The notes under the pieces were generated by a model, which searched no databases, had not been told where the DNA came from, and saw nothing but the letters and a program-made list of their open reading frames with translations. The position numbers and the translations under genes were made by a program. A stretch of DNA of 26,243 nt from a virus, in the IMG/VR virus record IMGVR_UViG_3300035670_001115, positions 1 to 26,243 of that record; one strand, given 5' to 3'. Positions within the stretch are counted from its first letter, which is position 1, and each line of letters begins with the position of its first letter. Below are positions 7,065 to 13,211 of the stretch, one piece after another.

Positions 7065-7126
7065 ATAGATTTAATCAAATACATTTAGCCCGTTAATCCA
7101 TTTAGGGATTACAGAACGGGAGCAAA
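7065..7126 (+). promoter_or_regulatory. Putative early control region: paired ATASATTTA repeats and hairpin, unit A
   Basis: One of the few non-coding gaps in the unit. It holds ATAGATTTA (7065-7073) and ATACATTTA (7079-7087), 14 bases apart. A hairpin follows: CCCGT (7089-7093) with ACGGG (7116-7120), and TAATCC (7094-7099) with GGATTA (7106-7111). The hairpin's right arm leads into the SD GGGAG at 7118-7122, so it could hide the ribosome site of the 66-aa gene. Unit B keeps paired repeats and a hairpin. A promoter is likely here but I cannot fix its -35/-10 boxes. Confidence 0.5.
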
Positions 7127-7327
7127 ATGGTAAATAAAGTAGCTCTTATTCGATTTGACTCGCAAGCTGGTGCTTGGACTGATGAGACAAATTGGGTTAA
7201 GGGATCAATAATCAGACGATTCGCTAAAGAGCGGATGGGTAAGAAACAACTCAGAGGCCGTTTATCTAAGGCTGAAATCTCTGCATACTGGCTTGATAAA
7301 TATGGGGTGAGCGCAGATGTTGCCTAA
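7127..7327 (+). CDS. Conserved 66-aa early protein, unit A
   Basis: This is the first gene of the early operon. The 66-aa protein is basic in the middle (RRFAKERMGKKQLRGRLSK) and may be helical. It has a V-to-I change at residue 2 as its only difference from unit B. I do not recognise the family. Its place behind a repeat/hairpin control region suggests an early regulator or host-takeover protein; this is inference. Confidence 0.6.
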   Translation: MVNKVALIRFDSQAGAWTDETNWVKGSIIRRFAKERMGKKQLRGRLSKAEISAYWLDKYGVSADVA

Positions 7328-7481
7328 TTTATCTGATGAAGCAGTAGTAGGAATAATCATTGGAGTTCCATTTATCGGCCTTTATATCTGGAGTTTATTT
7401 ACTTCAGCCAAAGCCAAAGCTTTTAATGAAGGCTATAAGAGAGGCAGGTCAAGTGTCCGATACACAGAAATCGTTAAGTGA
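7317..7481 (+). CDS. Small single-pass membrane protein, unit A
   Basis: This 54-aa ORF begins with ATG inside the 3' end of the 66-aa gene. It has an N-terminal hydrophobic segment (VVGIIIGVPFIGLYIWSLF, residues 10-28), followed by a basic tail (KAKAFNEGYKRGRSSVR). The GYKRG/FNEGYKRGR pattern after a membrane segment is common in small actinophage early membrane proteins of unknown role. The unit B copy at 23017 differs at only a few residues, so it is most likely a true gene. Confidence 0.6.
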   Translation: MLPNLSDEAVVGIIIGVPFIGLYIWSLFTSAKAKAFNEGYKRGRSSVRYTEIVK

Positions 7482-7770
7482 ATGGCTTGAAGAAGCTGGT
7501 GCTACCTTATTCGACCGAGGGATTGAGTATGGAGACCCGAGGCACAATTTTCTACGCATTTACAAAATCGCGAGAGCACTCGGTATTCAGCTCAGAGACC
7601 CATCTGAATTGGCAATTATTGCTATTGCAACAAAACTCTCAAGAATGGTGGAAAGTCCAGAGCGCGAGGATTCGTATCTCGATCTCATTGGATACGCCGC
7701 TATCTTGGGTCGATGCAGATTTTCTACACCAGAAGATTGGGACGACATTGAGTCTGACTCGCAATCATAA
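7453..7770 (+). CDS. DUF6378-like protein, unit A
   Basis: This 105-aa protein has the DUF6378 pattern: DRGIEYGDPRHNF (YGDP box), then a helix, IAIATKLSRMVESPEREDSYLDLIGYAAIL (K-R...D...D-GY). The family is common in phage early regions and of unknown role; the helical E/D layout resembles MazG-like nucleotide hydrolases. I chose GTG 7453 because AGGCAGG precedes it and unit B has the same GTG; an upstream start at 7426 is possible. It overlaps the membrane protein gene (29 bases) and probably the next one. A second frame stays open along it. Confidence 0.68.
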   Translation: MSDTQKSLSEWLEEAGATLFDRGIEYGDPRHNFLRIYKIARALGIQLRDPSELAIIAIATKLSRMVESPEREDSYLDLIGYAAILGRCRFSTPEDWDDIESDSQS

Positions 7771-8032
7771 TCAAAATCAATACTGCGATTACTGCAAATA
7801 TCGCTGGGGAGCAAATAAGAACGGCTGGGATTTAAGAGCTATGACTCCAGCAGTTTGGAAAGTCCAGAGCGAGACACCACTTCGAAAAGCACAGGTTAGG
7901 TTTTATTGCCAGCCTTGCGCCGATGAAGTTCAAAACTGGCCAGATGGCACATTTTATTCATTAAAAGAACAGTTAGACGATGCGATAAATGATTTCGCAG
8001 GGAGAGAGAAGTTAAATGTCGAATTACCTTGA
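7748..8032 (+). CDS. Zinc-ribbon protein 1, unit A
   Basis: The supported part is a Cys4 module: CDYC just after the DUF6378 stop and CQPC about 40 residues later, followed by a short acidic helix. The frame remains open upstream to GTG 7478. I place the start at TTG 7748, which would give 94 aa, because it is near the DUF6378 stop and is conserved; there is no strong SD, so the start is a guess. A DNA- or protein-binding role is likely; the family is unknown. The protein ends inside the start of the next gene. Confidence 0.5.
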   Translation: MSLTRNHNQNQYCDYCKYRWGANKNGWDLRAMTPAVWKVQSETPLRKAQVRFYCQPCADEVQNWPDGTFYSLKEQLDDAINDFAGREKLNVELP

Positions 8033-8603
8033 TGATTATGTTTCAGTTCAAGACCGATTAAAGGAGTTTATAAATGCTTATCCAGATTATCGAATCAAGA
8101 CTCATATCTTGGCGGAGTCGCTTGTGGCTAATTGTGATGTCTATATCATTAAAACTGAGTTATATCGCACTGAAGCTGACGCACACCCTTGGACTACAGG
8201 TTTATCCAGTGAGTCTAAATCCAAGCAATATGCACTCGAGCTTGCGGAAACTGGATCGCTGGGACGCGCACTTAACCTCGCTGGATACTTCGCTAAGACT
8301 AAACCGAGCCCAAAGAAGGCAATTGAAACGACTAAGCCAGCTCTTGCGGAATTCATAAAAGAGCAACGCCCTAATGATCCTGAGCCAATTGTTTGGGATG
8401 TAAGTGCAATCGCAAATCAATTAGGTGCAGAGATAATTGATGAGATACCGCTTTGCTCTGGTGGCGATGGTCCAATGGTGCTAAAGACTGGCACTAAAGA
8501 AGGCAAAGAATATAGGGGCTGGGTATGTCCAACACCTAAATCTGGTCATCCTGCTAAATGGATGCGTATTGGTTCAGATGGGCATTGGGTCTTTCAGAAA
8601 TGA
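8016..8603 (+). CDS. Rad52/Erf-like single-strand annealing protein candidate, unit A
   Basis: This 195-aa protein begins YLDDYVSVQDRLKEF and has a core with YRTEADAHPWTTGLSSES, KSKQYALELAETGSLGRAL and LAGYFAKT. The D-E-AETxxxGRAL arrangement is typical of actinophage proteins often linked to Erf/Sak/Rad52-like annealing proteins. A C-terminal domain (residues 150-195) has KTGTKEGKEYRGWVCPTP and ends HWVFQK, probably a small binding tail. As the only visible recombination protein, it could promote concatemer formation. I see four residue changes against unit B. The role is inferred from pattern and place. SD GGGAGAGAG. Confidence 0.55.
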   Translation: MSNYLDDYVSVQDRLKEFINAYPDYRIKTHILAESLVANCDVYIIKTELYRTEADAHPWTTGLSSESKSKQYALELAETGSLGRALNLAGYFAKTKPSPKKAIETTKPALAEFIKEQRPNDPEPIVWDVSAIANQLGAEIIDEIPLCSGGDGPMVLKTGTKEGKEYRGWVCPTPKSGHPAKWMRIGSDGHWVFQK

Positions 8604-8935
8604 AGCAAGATGCTCATCCATTTATCTGCTCAAATTGCAAGCTAGTTACTCCGCATATTGAGTTGCATAAATACGATTCAACAGATATTGCTGAAGCACC
8701 TGAGGAAGTTTGGCTAGTTGAGTGCCAAAGGTGTTTTATGCAAAGAATCATTTATCCATCAGATCGCGTAACTGCCAAAGAGGACGATATTGTCCGGTGC
8801 GACCAATGCGGTAAATGGAAGATGAAGGCAGCAAAGTGTCGAATATGCCGATTAGCTGCTGGATTGGAAGAAATATCAGAACGCTATTGGACTGGTAATG
8901 AGACGAAAGAAAGACCTTATAATGCCGCTTTATGA
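8600..8935 (+). CDS. Multi-zinc-ribbon protein 2, unit A
   Basis: This 111-aa protein begins with ATGA overlap of the annealing-protein stop. It has four Cys pairs (C10/C13, C42/C45, C67/C70, C80/C83), which would give two zinc sites, of which the last (RCDQCGKWKMKAAKCRIC) is the clearest. All eight Cys are kept in unit B. It may bind DNA, RNA polymerase or another protein; the family is not known to me. I rejected the upstream ATG at 8558 because it is inside the preceding gene and the ATGA start is shared. Confidence 0.62.
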   Translation: MKQDAHPFICSNCKLVTPHIELHKYDSTDIAEAPEEVWLVECQRCFMQRIIYPSDRVTAKEDDIVRCDQCGKWKMKAAKCRICRLAAGLEEISERYWTGNETKERPYNAAL

Positions 8936-9095
8936 ATATCGCTGCGATAAATGCGATGCGACAAAAGAGCAATACCAGCCTATAACCCTAAGAAATCTAG
9001 TAATCTGCGATAATTGCAGTGTTGCAATGTGGAGAGTTTGGAGACCCAATCCAATCCACTTCAAAGGCGAAGGCTGGGCAGGGAAGGACAAATGA
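8922..9095 (+). CDS. FmdB-like zinc-ribbon protein, unit A
   Basis: This 57-aa protein begins MPLYEYRCDKCD, the FmdB/CxxC-CxxC zinc-ribbon start, with C8/C11 and C29/C32 and an end rich in Trp/Gly (FKGEGWAG), typical of the family. FmdB-like proteins are putative regulators; the phage role is unknown. I chose ATG 8922 because the family starts here and unit B agrees. Both ends overlap neighbours. Confidence 0.72.
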   Translation: MPLYEYRCDKCDATKEQYQPITLRNLVICDNCSVAMWRVWRPNPIHFKGEGWAGKDK

Positions 9096-9274
9096 GCAAA
9101 CCCCATTCTATTAGATATATCCGTCAGCTGATGGAATGGGGATTTGATAAGGAGTTTATTGCTAAGGATTGCGGTATCAACCTGGAATCGCTTGAAACTA
9201 GGTTAAGAAGAGCTAAGGAAAGGGAGCGCAGGAATGGGAATCAAGGAACTGAGTCTGGAACTAGCGGCAGTTAG
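9092..9274 (+). CDS. Small helix-turn-helix protein, unit A
   Basis: This 60-aa protein has an HTH-like pattern: IRYIRQLMEWGFDKEFIAKDCGINLESLETRLRR (residues 8-41), followed by a charged tail. It is probably a DNA-binding early regulator; sigma-like or WhiA-like families are not excluded. The start is an ATGA overlap; unit B uses GTG at the same place. Its 3' end overlaps the next gene by 41 bases. Confidence 0.6.
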   Translation: MSKPHSIRYIRQLMEWGFDKEFIAKDCGINLESLETRLRRAKERERRNGNQGTESGTSGS

Positions 9275-9710
9275 TCTAATAGCTGATGAGGCTAAGAAGG
9301 CTAAAGATAGGCTGAGAGCGGCTTTACAGGCCGAAATGGACGCTATTGGGGCAGATAGGGTGAAGGCTGAATATGGCGATGATGTTATTGCCTATGTAAC
9401 TACTACTAAGCCTAAATTCAAGTGGGTTATCAAGTCAGATAAGCGATTTGTTGATTGGGTTAAAACTAATATCCCAAGCGAAATAGTTGAATCGGTAAGA
9501 GAGTCATCAGTTGATGCGATATTGGATAAGTTCAATTATCTGGACGATATAGTTATTGATCCGAATGGTGAAGTAATTGATTGGTTAGAAGGCAGTCAGT
9601 CAGAGCCTTATCTAATGACCAAGTTTCATAGTGATGGCAAAGAAACGCTGAAGAACGCGTTTCAATCAGGCCAGTTAGAATTTAAGAAGATATGGGAGTT
9701 AGAAGGATGA
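9234..9710 (+). CDS. Conserved actinophage early protein, unit A
   Basis: This 158-aa protein has an N-terminal helix (LAAVSLIADEAKKAKDRLRAALQ), then ADRVKAEYGDDVIAYVTTTKPKFKW, and a helical C-terminal half with SEIVE and KIWELE. The shape, a helical start followed by a beta domain and a short W-containing motif, is common in proteins beside recombination genes of actinophages. The function is unknown; host nuclease inhibition or DNA binding would fit. SD GGGAGCGCAGG precedes the ATG. The unit B copy is similar through its length. Confidence 0.6.
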   Translation: MGIKELSLELAAVSLIADEAKKAKDRLRAALQAEMDAIGADRVKAEYGDDVIAYVTTTKPKFKWVIKSDKRFVDWVKTNIPSEIVESVRESSVDAILDKFNYLDDIVIDPNGEVIDWLEGSQSEPYLMTKFHSDGKETLKNAFQSGQLEFKKIWELEG

Positions 9711-9784
9711 TTTGGTTTTGTATAGCTCTTATCCTGCTTGGTATTTATGTGCTTTATAAGGCAGGTGAGGCATTAGATGATTAA
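9707..9784 (+). CDS. Tiny membrane peptide, unit A only
   Basis: A 25-aa ORF begins with an ATGA overlap and is almost wholly a membrane segment (IWFCIALILLGIYVLYKAG). Unit B has no matching ORF: there the next gene starts directly. It has a good SD (AGAAGG) and its stop overlaps the next start, so it is probably translated. The role is unknown. Confidence 0.45.
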   Translation: MIWFCIALILLGIYVLYKAGEALDD

Positions 9785-9878
9785 TGATATATATCCAATC
9801 TTTAGAACGATTGATGATCATATGGATATGCCAGATGGGGTAGATATGAAACACCGCTCTGAACAGGACTTATGTTAA
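9777..9878 (+). CDS. Small acidic protein, unit A
   Basis: A 33-aa ORF (MINDIYPIFRTIDDHMDMPDGVD...). The unit B counterpart at 25404 shares DIYPI-R--DDHMD-PDGVD, so the short frame is under selection. It is acidic; the function is unknown. Overlap with both neighbours supports coupling. Confidence 0.5.
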   Translation: MINDIYPIFRTIDDHMDMPDGVDMKHRSEQDLC

Positions 9879-10291
9879 ATCGACTTGACTTAGGTGCTAC
9901 ACTCTCGCCACAGTGCGGGCGCGCAGCTGGCCCTGCAACAGAGGTTGAGGGGGGCCATTGCCTTCGCTTGATAGCGACAGGCGTTATAGCTGCTTTACTA
10001 TTGATATTTAATCCAAAGCCAGCAAATGCAGATATGAATCTTAAGCTTTATGCTTACAATAAAATGGATTGGTCAGAATTCCAATGTTATAACTGGTTAA
10101 TTTATAAAGAGAGTAGATGGAATCCAAAGGCTCGTAATGGATCACACTATGGCCTTGGTCAGATGCGTTCTACTTGGTATAGAGACCTTAGCCCTAAGAA
10201 GCAAATAGATGCACATATTAAATATATAAGACATAGATATAAATGCGCTTGCGATGCTTTGCATCACCTAGAGACTAAGGGCTGGCATTGA
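9872..10291 (+). CDS. Secreted lytic transglycosylase-like protein, unit A
   Basis: This 139-aa protein has a signal peptide (hydrophobic ATGVIAALLLIF, residues 36-46; likely cleavage after ANA at 53). A short lysozyme-like domain follows with catalytic Glu candidate E80 in YKESRWNPKARNG and then GLGQMRSTW, the SLT signature. The end ARNG...HHLETKGWH is typical of actinobacterial members. It would cut glycan strands after Sec export, helping entry, lysis or superinfection control. Unit B's mature part is almost identical but its signal peptide is quite different. Confidence 0.72.
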   Translation: MLNRLDLGATLSPQCGRAAGPATEVEGGHCLRLIATGVIAALLLIFNPKPANADMNLKLYAYNKMDWSEFQCYNWLIYKESRWNPKARNGSHYGLGQMRSTWYRDLSPKKQIDAHIKYIRHRYKCACDALHHLETKGWH

Positions 10292-10581
10292 GCAGACGCT
10301 ATAACTCCAGCTACTATCAGAAGACAAGACTTCAAGTATTACAAAGAGACTACAACACCTGCCACTACTGTGGCCTTGAAGCCAATACAGTTGATCACCT
10401 AATACCTATCAGCAAGGGTGGAACTGATGAAGCTTCTAATATGGTTGCTTGCTGCTCTCAATGCAATAGTTCTAAGCGAGATCGTATGACCCCCACCTTT
10501 TTTGAGCGCGCATCCAGACCCACGACCCCCATTGGGAAGATTTTCCCTGAAAATGGCTCGGCTAGGCACTATTCAGAATGA
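10288..10581 (+). CDS. HNH endonuclease, unit A
   Basis: This 97-aa protein has a zinc-bound HNH fold: C25/C28 in CHYCG, the D36-H37 in VDHLIPISKGG, N51 in ASNMVACCSQCN (C56/C59) and K63. HNH proteins next to the large terminase take part in cos cleavage and packaging in HK97-like phages. It starts at TTG in a TTGA overlap, and the same is seen in unit B. Its last 29 codons are identical in DNA to the unit B copy. No small terminase is seen, so HNH or another small protein may fill that role. Confidence 0.85.
   Translation: MSRRYNSSYYQKTRLQVLQRDYNTCHYCGLEANTVDHLIPISKGGTDEASNMVACCSQCNSSKRDRMTPTFFERASRPTTPIGKIFPENGSARHYSE
10486..10572 (+). repeat. 87-bp block identical in both units, candidate cos site, copy A
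   Basis: This block is identical to 26125-26211, although the flanks differ. It carries two GACCCCCA copies and one GACCCACG, and overlapping inverted repeats: GGGAA gatt TTCCC (10534-10547) and ATTTTCcctGAAAAT (10540-10554). It sits in the HNH 3' end, directly before the terminase. A cos/packaging site is the leading idea. Other explanations are recent recombination or an assembly/ligation joint. Confidence 0.55.
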
Positions 10582-12059
10582 AAGAGATTGCTCTGGCTGA
10601 ATTGGGTGAGATTGTCCGAATTAGGGACGAATCGACTTACCGAGGTGTGCCAGAACCCAGAATCCACACTAAACTCAATGATTACCCCTCATATGGCGAG
10701 CAAATGATTAAATTCTGCGAGGAAATTGGCTTTACTTTGATGCCTTGGCAACAATGGCTGGCTCACCATACTTTAAAATACAAACCCGATGGCCGATGGG
10801 CTCATCCAGTAGTCACCTTGCTATGCGCTCGGCAACAAGGTAAATCAACCTTTATGGCGCTTCAAATCTTATTTAGAATCTATGTTTTAAAGGAAAAGCT
10901 GCAAGTTCATACGGCTCATAAGCTAACTACTTCAGCGGAGCTATTCTATAAAATCTATGGAATTATTGAACAGAATCCAAGGCTAGCTGCTGAATTTACC
11001 AAGAAGCTGGAAAGTAAAGGCTTTCAAGAGCTTCAATTTACTGAAGGTCGCCGATATATCGTTCGAGCCAATAACTCGGCTGGTAGAGGCATCGCAGCCC
11101 CTGAAACGATACACCTAGACGAAGCTAGAGAGTATAAAGATGAGGATGTTTGGTCTGCCTTGCGATATACGCAAATGGCTTCAGCAAATCCTCAAATATG
11201 GGTTTATTCAAATGCTGGAGATCAACACAGCATAGTTTTAAATAAACTTAGGGAAAGAGCTATGGCTGCCATTTTCGGTGGCAATGATGATATTGGTTGG
11301 TTTGAATGGTCAGCTCCTATTGGTATTAAATTCGATAACTCACCAGCCTTCTGGCTAGGTGTCTGTCAAGCTAATCCGTCATTAGGTATAACAGTTCATC
11401 CAGATAATATCCGAGCTGTCTTATCAGACCCCGAGGACATTGTGCGCACAGAAGTTTTATGTCAATGGGTCGATACCATAAACCCAGTTATCAATCCGTC
11501 TCAGTGGGAGAGTTGCAAAGTTGAGGGACTTCGACTCAACCCTGAATCTGATACTTGGTTGGCTATTGATCTAAGCCCTAGTAGAAAAGAAGCGGCGTTA
11601 GTCGCTAGCCAAAGACTTGAGGGCGATAAGTTCCAAGTCATACTTCTTCAGACTTGGCATAACCCTGCCAATCTGGACGATAAAGCAATGGCTAATGATG
11701 TAGCAGAATGGGTGCGAAAGTATCCAGTTCAGCTGGTTGCCTATTCAGCCAGAACCGCTTCGGCAGTAGCTGCGCGATTAGCTCCTGCTGGTATTAGGGT
11801 TGAGCCGATAGATGGCCTTGACTATGCACAAAGCTGCGATGAGTTACTGGGAGCTATCTCATCACAGCGGTTGGCTCACTCGGGACAAGATGAGCTGACA
11901 AAGCAATGCCTATCCGCCGTCAAACTCCCTTTCGGTGACGGCGGCTGGGTAATGGGTCGCAAGGTAAGTAATACGACAATTTGCGGAGCAATTGCTTCAG
12001 CTTTAGCAACACACTATGCAACTATGGCTGAAAGTAGCGTTGATATTCAAATAGTGTAA
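10578..12059 (+). CDS. Terminase large subunit
   Basis: This 493-aa protein is the packaging motor and nuclease. The ATPase domain has W57-Q58 (adenine/Q region), Walker A CARQQGKST (83-91), Walker B TIHLDEA (177-183, D181/E182), and the coupling motif SNAG (211-214). The nuclease domain starts near 325 with AIDLSPSRKEAALV (D331). The length is normal for terminases of the HK97-like actinophages. It starts by ATGA overlap with HNH-A. The terminase starting at 26217 after HNH-B begins with other residues (MKQIEMAQL against MKEIALAEL). Confidence 0.95.
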   Translation: MKEIALAELGEIVRIRDESTYRGVPEPRIHTKLNDYPSYGEQMIKFCEEIGFTLMPWQQWLAHHTLKYKPDGRWAHPVVTLLCARQQGKSTFMALQILFRIYVLKEKLQVHTAHKLTTSAELFYKIYGIIEQNPRLAAEFTKKLESKGFQELQFTEGRRYIVRANNSAGRGIAAPETIHLDEAREYKDEDVWSALRYTQMASANPQIWVYSNAGDQHSIVLNKLRERAMAAIFGGNDDIGWFEWSAPIGIKFDNSPAFWLGVCQANPSLGITVHPDNIRAVLSDPEDIVRTEVLCQWVDTINPVINPSQWESCKVEGLRLNPESDTWLAIDLSPSRKEAALVASQRLEGDKFQVILLQTWHNPANLDDKAMANDVAEWVRKYPVQLVAYSARTASAVAARLAPAGIRVEPIDGLDYAQSCDELLGAISSQRLAHSGQDELTKQCLSAVKLPFGDGGWVMGRKVSNTTICGAIASALATHYATMAESSVDIQIV

Positions 12060-12080
12060 GTCGGCTCGCTTACAATGTAA
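12055..12080 (+). promoter_or_regulatory. Palindromic gap between terminase and portal
   Basis: TGTAAG (12055-12060) pairs with CTTACA (12069-12074), which in turn is part of the palindrome TTACA-A-TGTAA (12070-12080). The three half-sites could form two competing small hairpins or an operator just before the portal gene. It also contains TACAAT, a possible -10 box, without a convincing -35. Confidence 0.3.
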
Positions 12081-12083
12081 ACA

Positions 12084-13211
12084 ATGGGTGCTATAAGAGA
12101 TTTCCTATTTCCAGCAGTTGAGGCCAATCGCCCTATTGCCGTTACTGATGTTCAAGCAGCTTTAACACCAGTTCAGATTTCAGATTCAGTTTATAATATT
12201 CTCGGCGGTGCAACTAATACCACTCGCCAATTAGCAATGAGCGTTCCATCCGTTGCAAGAGCTCGCAATATTATTTGCGGAACTATCGGCTCATTACCTT
12301 TAACGACTTTTAACCGTATAACTGGCCAATATGTTGATCCACACAGAGTTATCAATCAGCCAGACCCAAGAGTTGCAGGATTTGTAATCTATTGCTGGCT
12401 TGCAGAAGATATATGGTTATATGGCGCTGGTTATGGTCAAGTCCTTGAGATGTATAGCGCAACTGATGGCGGTCGAGTAAGAGCTTGGACTCGCGTTAGC
12501 CCAGACCGCGTTACAGTTGATACAGATTTCCTTAACACCACAATTACTGGATATAAAGTTGATGGTAAGTCAGTTCCTCTTAGTGGCGTAGGTTCAATTA
12601 TAAGATTTGATGGCGGAGATGAAGGATTGCTTCACAGAGCTGGCAAAACAATTGCTGCAGCGGTATATCTTGAAAACGCAGCAGTAAATTATGCTAAAGA
12701 GCCTGCCCCTTCAATGGTATTAAAGTCTAATGGCACTAACTTAACTGCCGAAAGAATTTCATCCTTGCTAACTGCTTGGAAAACTGCTCGCCAATCTCGC
12801 TCAACTGCATTTCTAAATGCTGATGTGGATTTGCAGCAATTTGGTTTTGATCCTAAATCAATGCAACTTGCCGAAGCGCGTCAATATGTAGCACTAGAAT
12901 TAGCTCGGGCTTGTGGAATCCCTGCCTACTTCTTGAGCGCCGAAACGACTTCGATGACTTATTCAAACGCTGTGTCCGAGCGGCGCTCATTAGTAGATTT
13001 CTCACTTCGCCCAATACTTAAGGCAATTGAGGAACGCCTATCGTTACCGGACTTCACACCCAATCCAGTAATGACGCGCTTTGCACTTGATGACTTCCTA
13101 CGCGGTAACGCATTAGAGAGAGCTCAAGTTTATGAAATTCTAAACCGCATTGGCGCAATGAGCGTTGAGCAAATTCAGCGAGAAGAGGATCTAATCCCAA
13201 ATGAAGGTTAA
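12084..13211 (+). CDS. Portal protein (HK97 family)
   Basis: This 375-aa protein would form the dodecameric portal for DNA entry at one capsid vertex. It is slightly shorter than typical HK97-type portals. Supporting features are its place between terminase and protease-capsid gene, SVPSVARARNIICGTIGSLPL at residues 53-73, the DPRVAGF and LYGAGYGQVLEMY motifs, SRSTAFLNADVDLQQFGF (about 238-255) and ELARACGIPAYFL. The C-terminus overlaps the start of the next gene by 11 bases. SD is weak. Confidence 0.92.
   Translation: MGAIRDFLFPAVEANRPIAVTDVQAALTPVQISDSVYNILGGATNTTRQLAMSVPSVARARNIICGTIGSLPLTTFNRITGQYVDPHRVINQPDPRVAGFVIYCWLAEDIWLYGAGYGQVLEMYSATDGGRVRAWTRVSPDRVTVDTDFLNTTITGYKVDGKSVPLSGVGSIIRFDGGDEGLLHRAGKTIAAAVYLENAAVNYAKEPAPSMVLKSNGTNLTAERISSLLTAWKTARQSRSTAFLNADVDLQQFGFDPKSMQLAEARQYVALELARACGIPAYFLSAETTSMTYSNAVSERRSLVDFSLRPILKAIEERLSLPDFTPNPVMTRFALDDFLRGNALERAQVYEILNRIGAMSVEQIQREEDLIPNEG

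Noticed and set aside
8074-8358. 94-aa ORF inside the annealing-protein gene in another frame (also at 23774)
   Set aside because: It is kept in unit B only because the DNA there is nearly identical; no SD and no family pattern.
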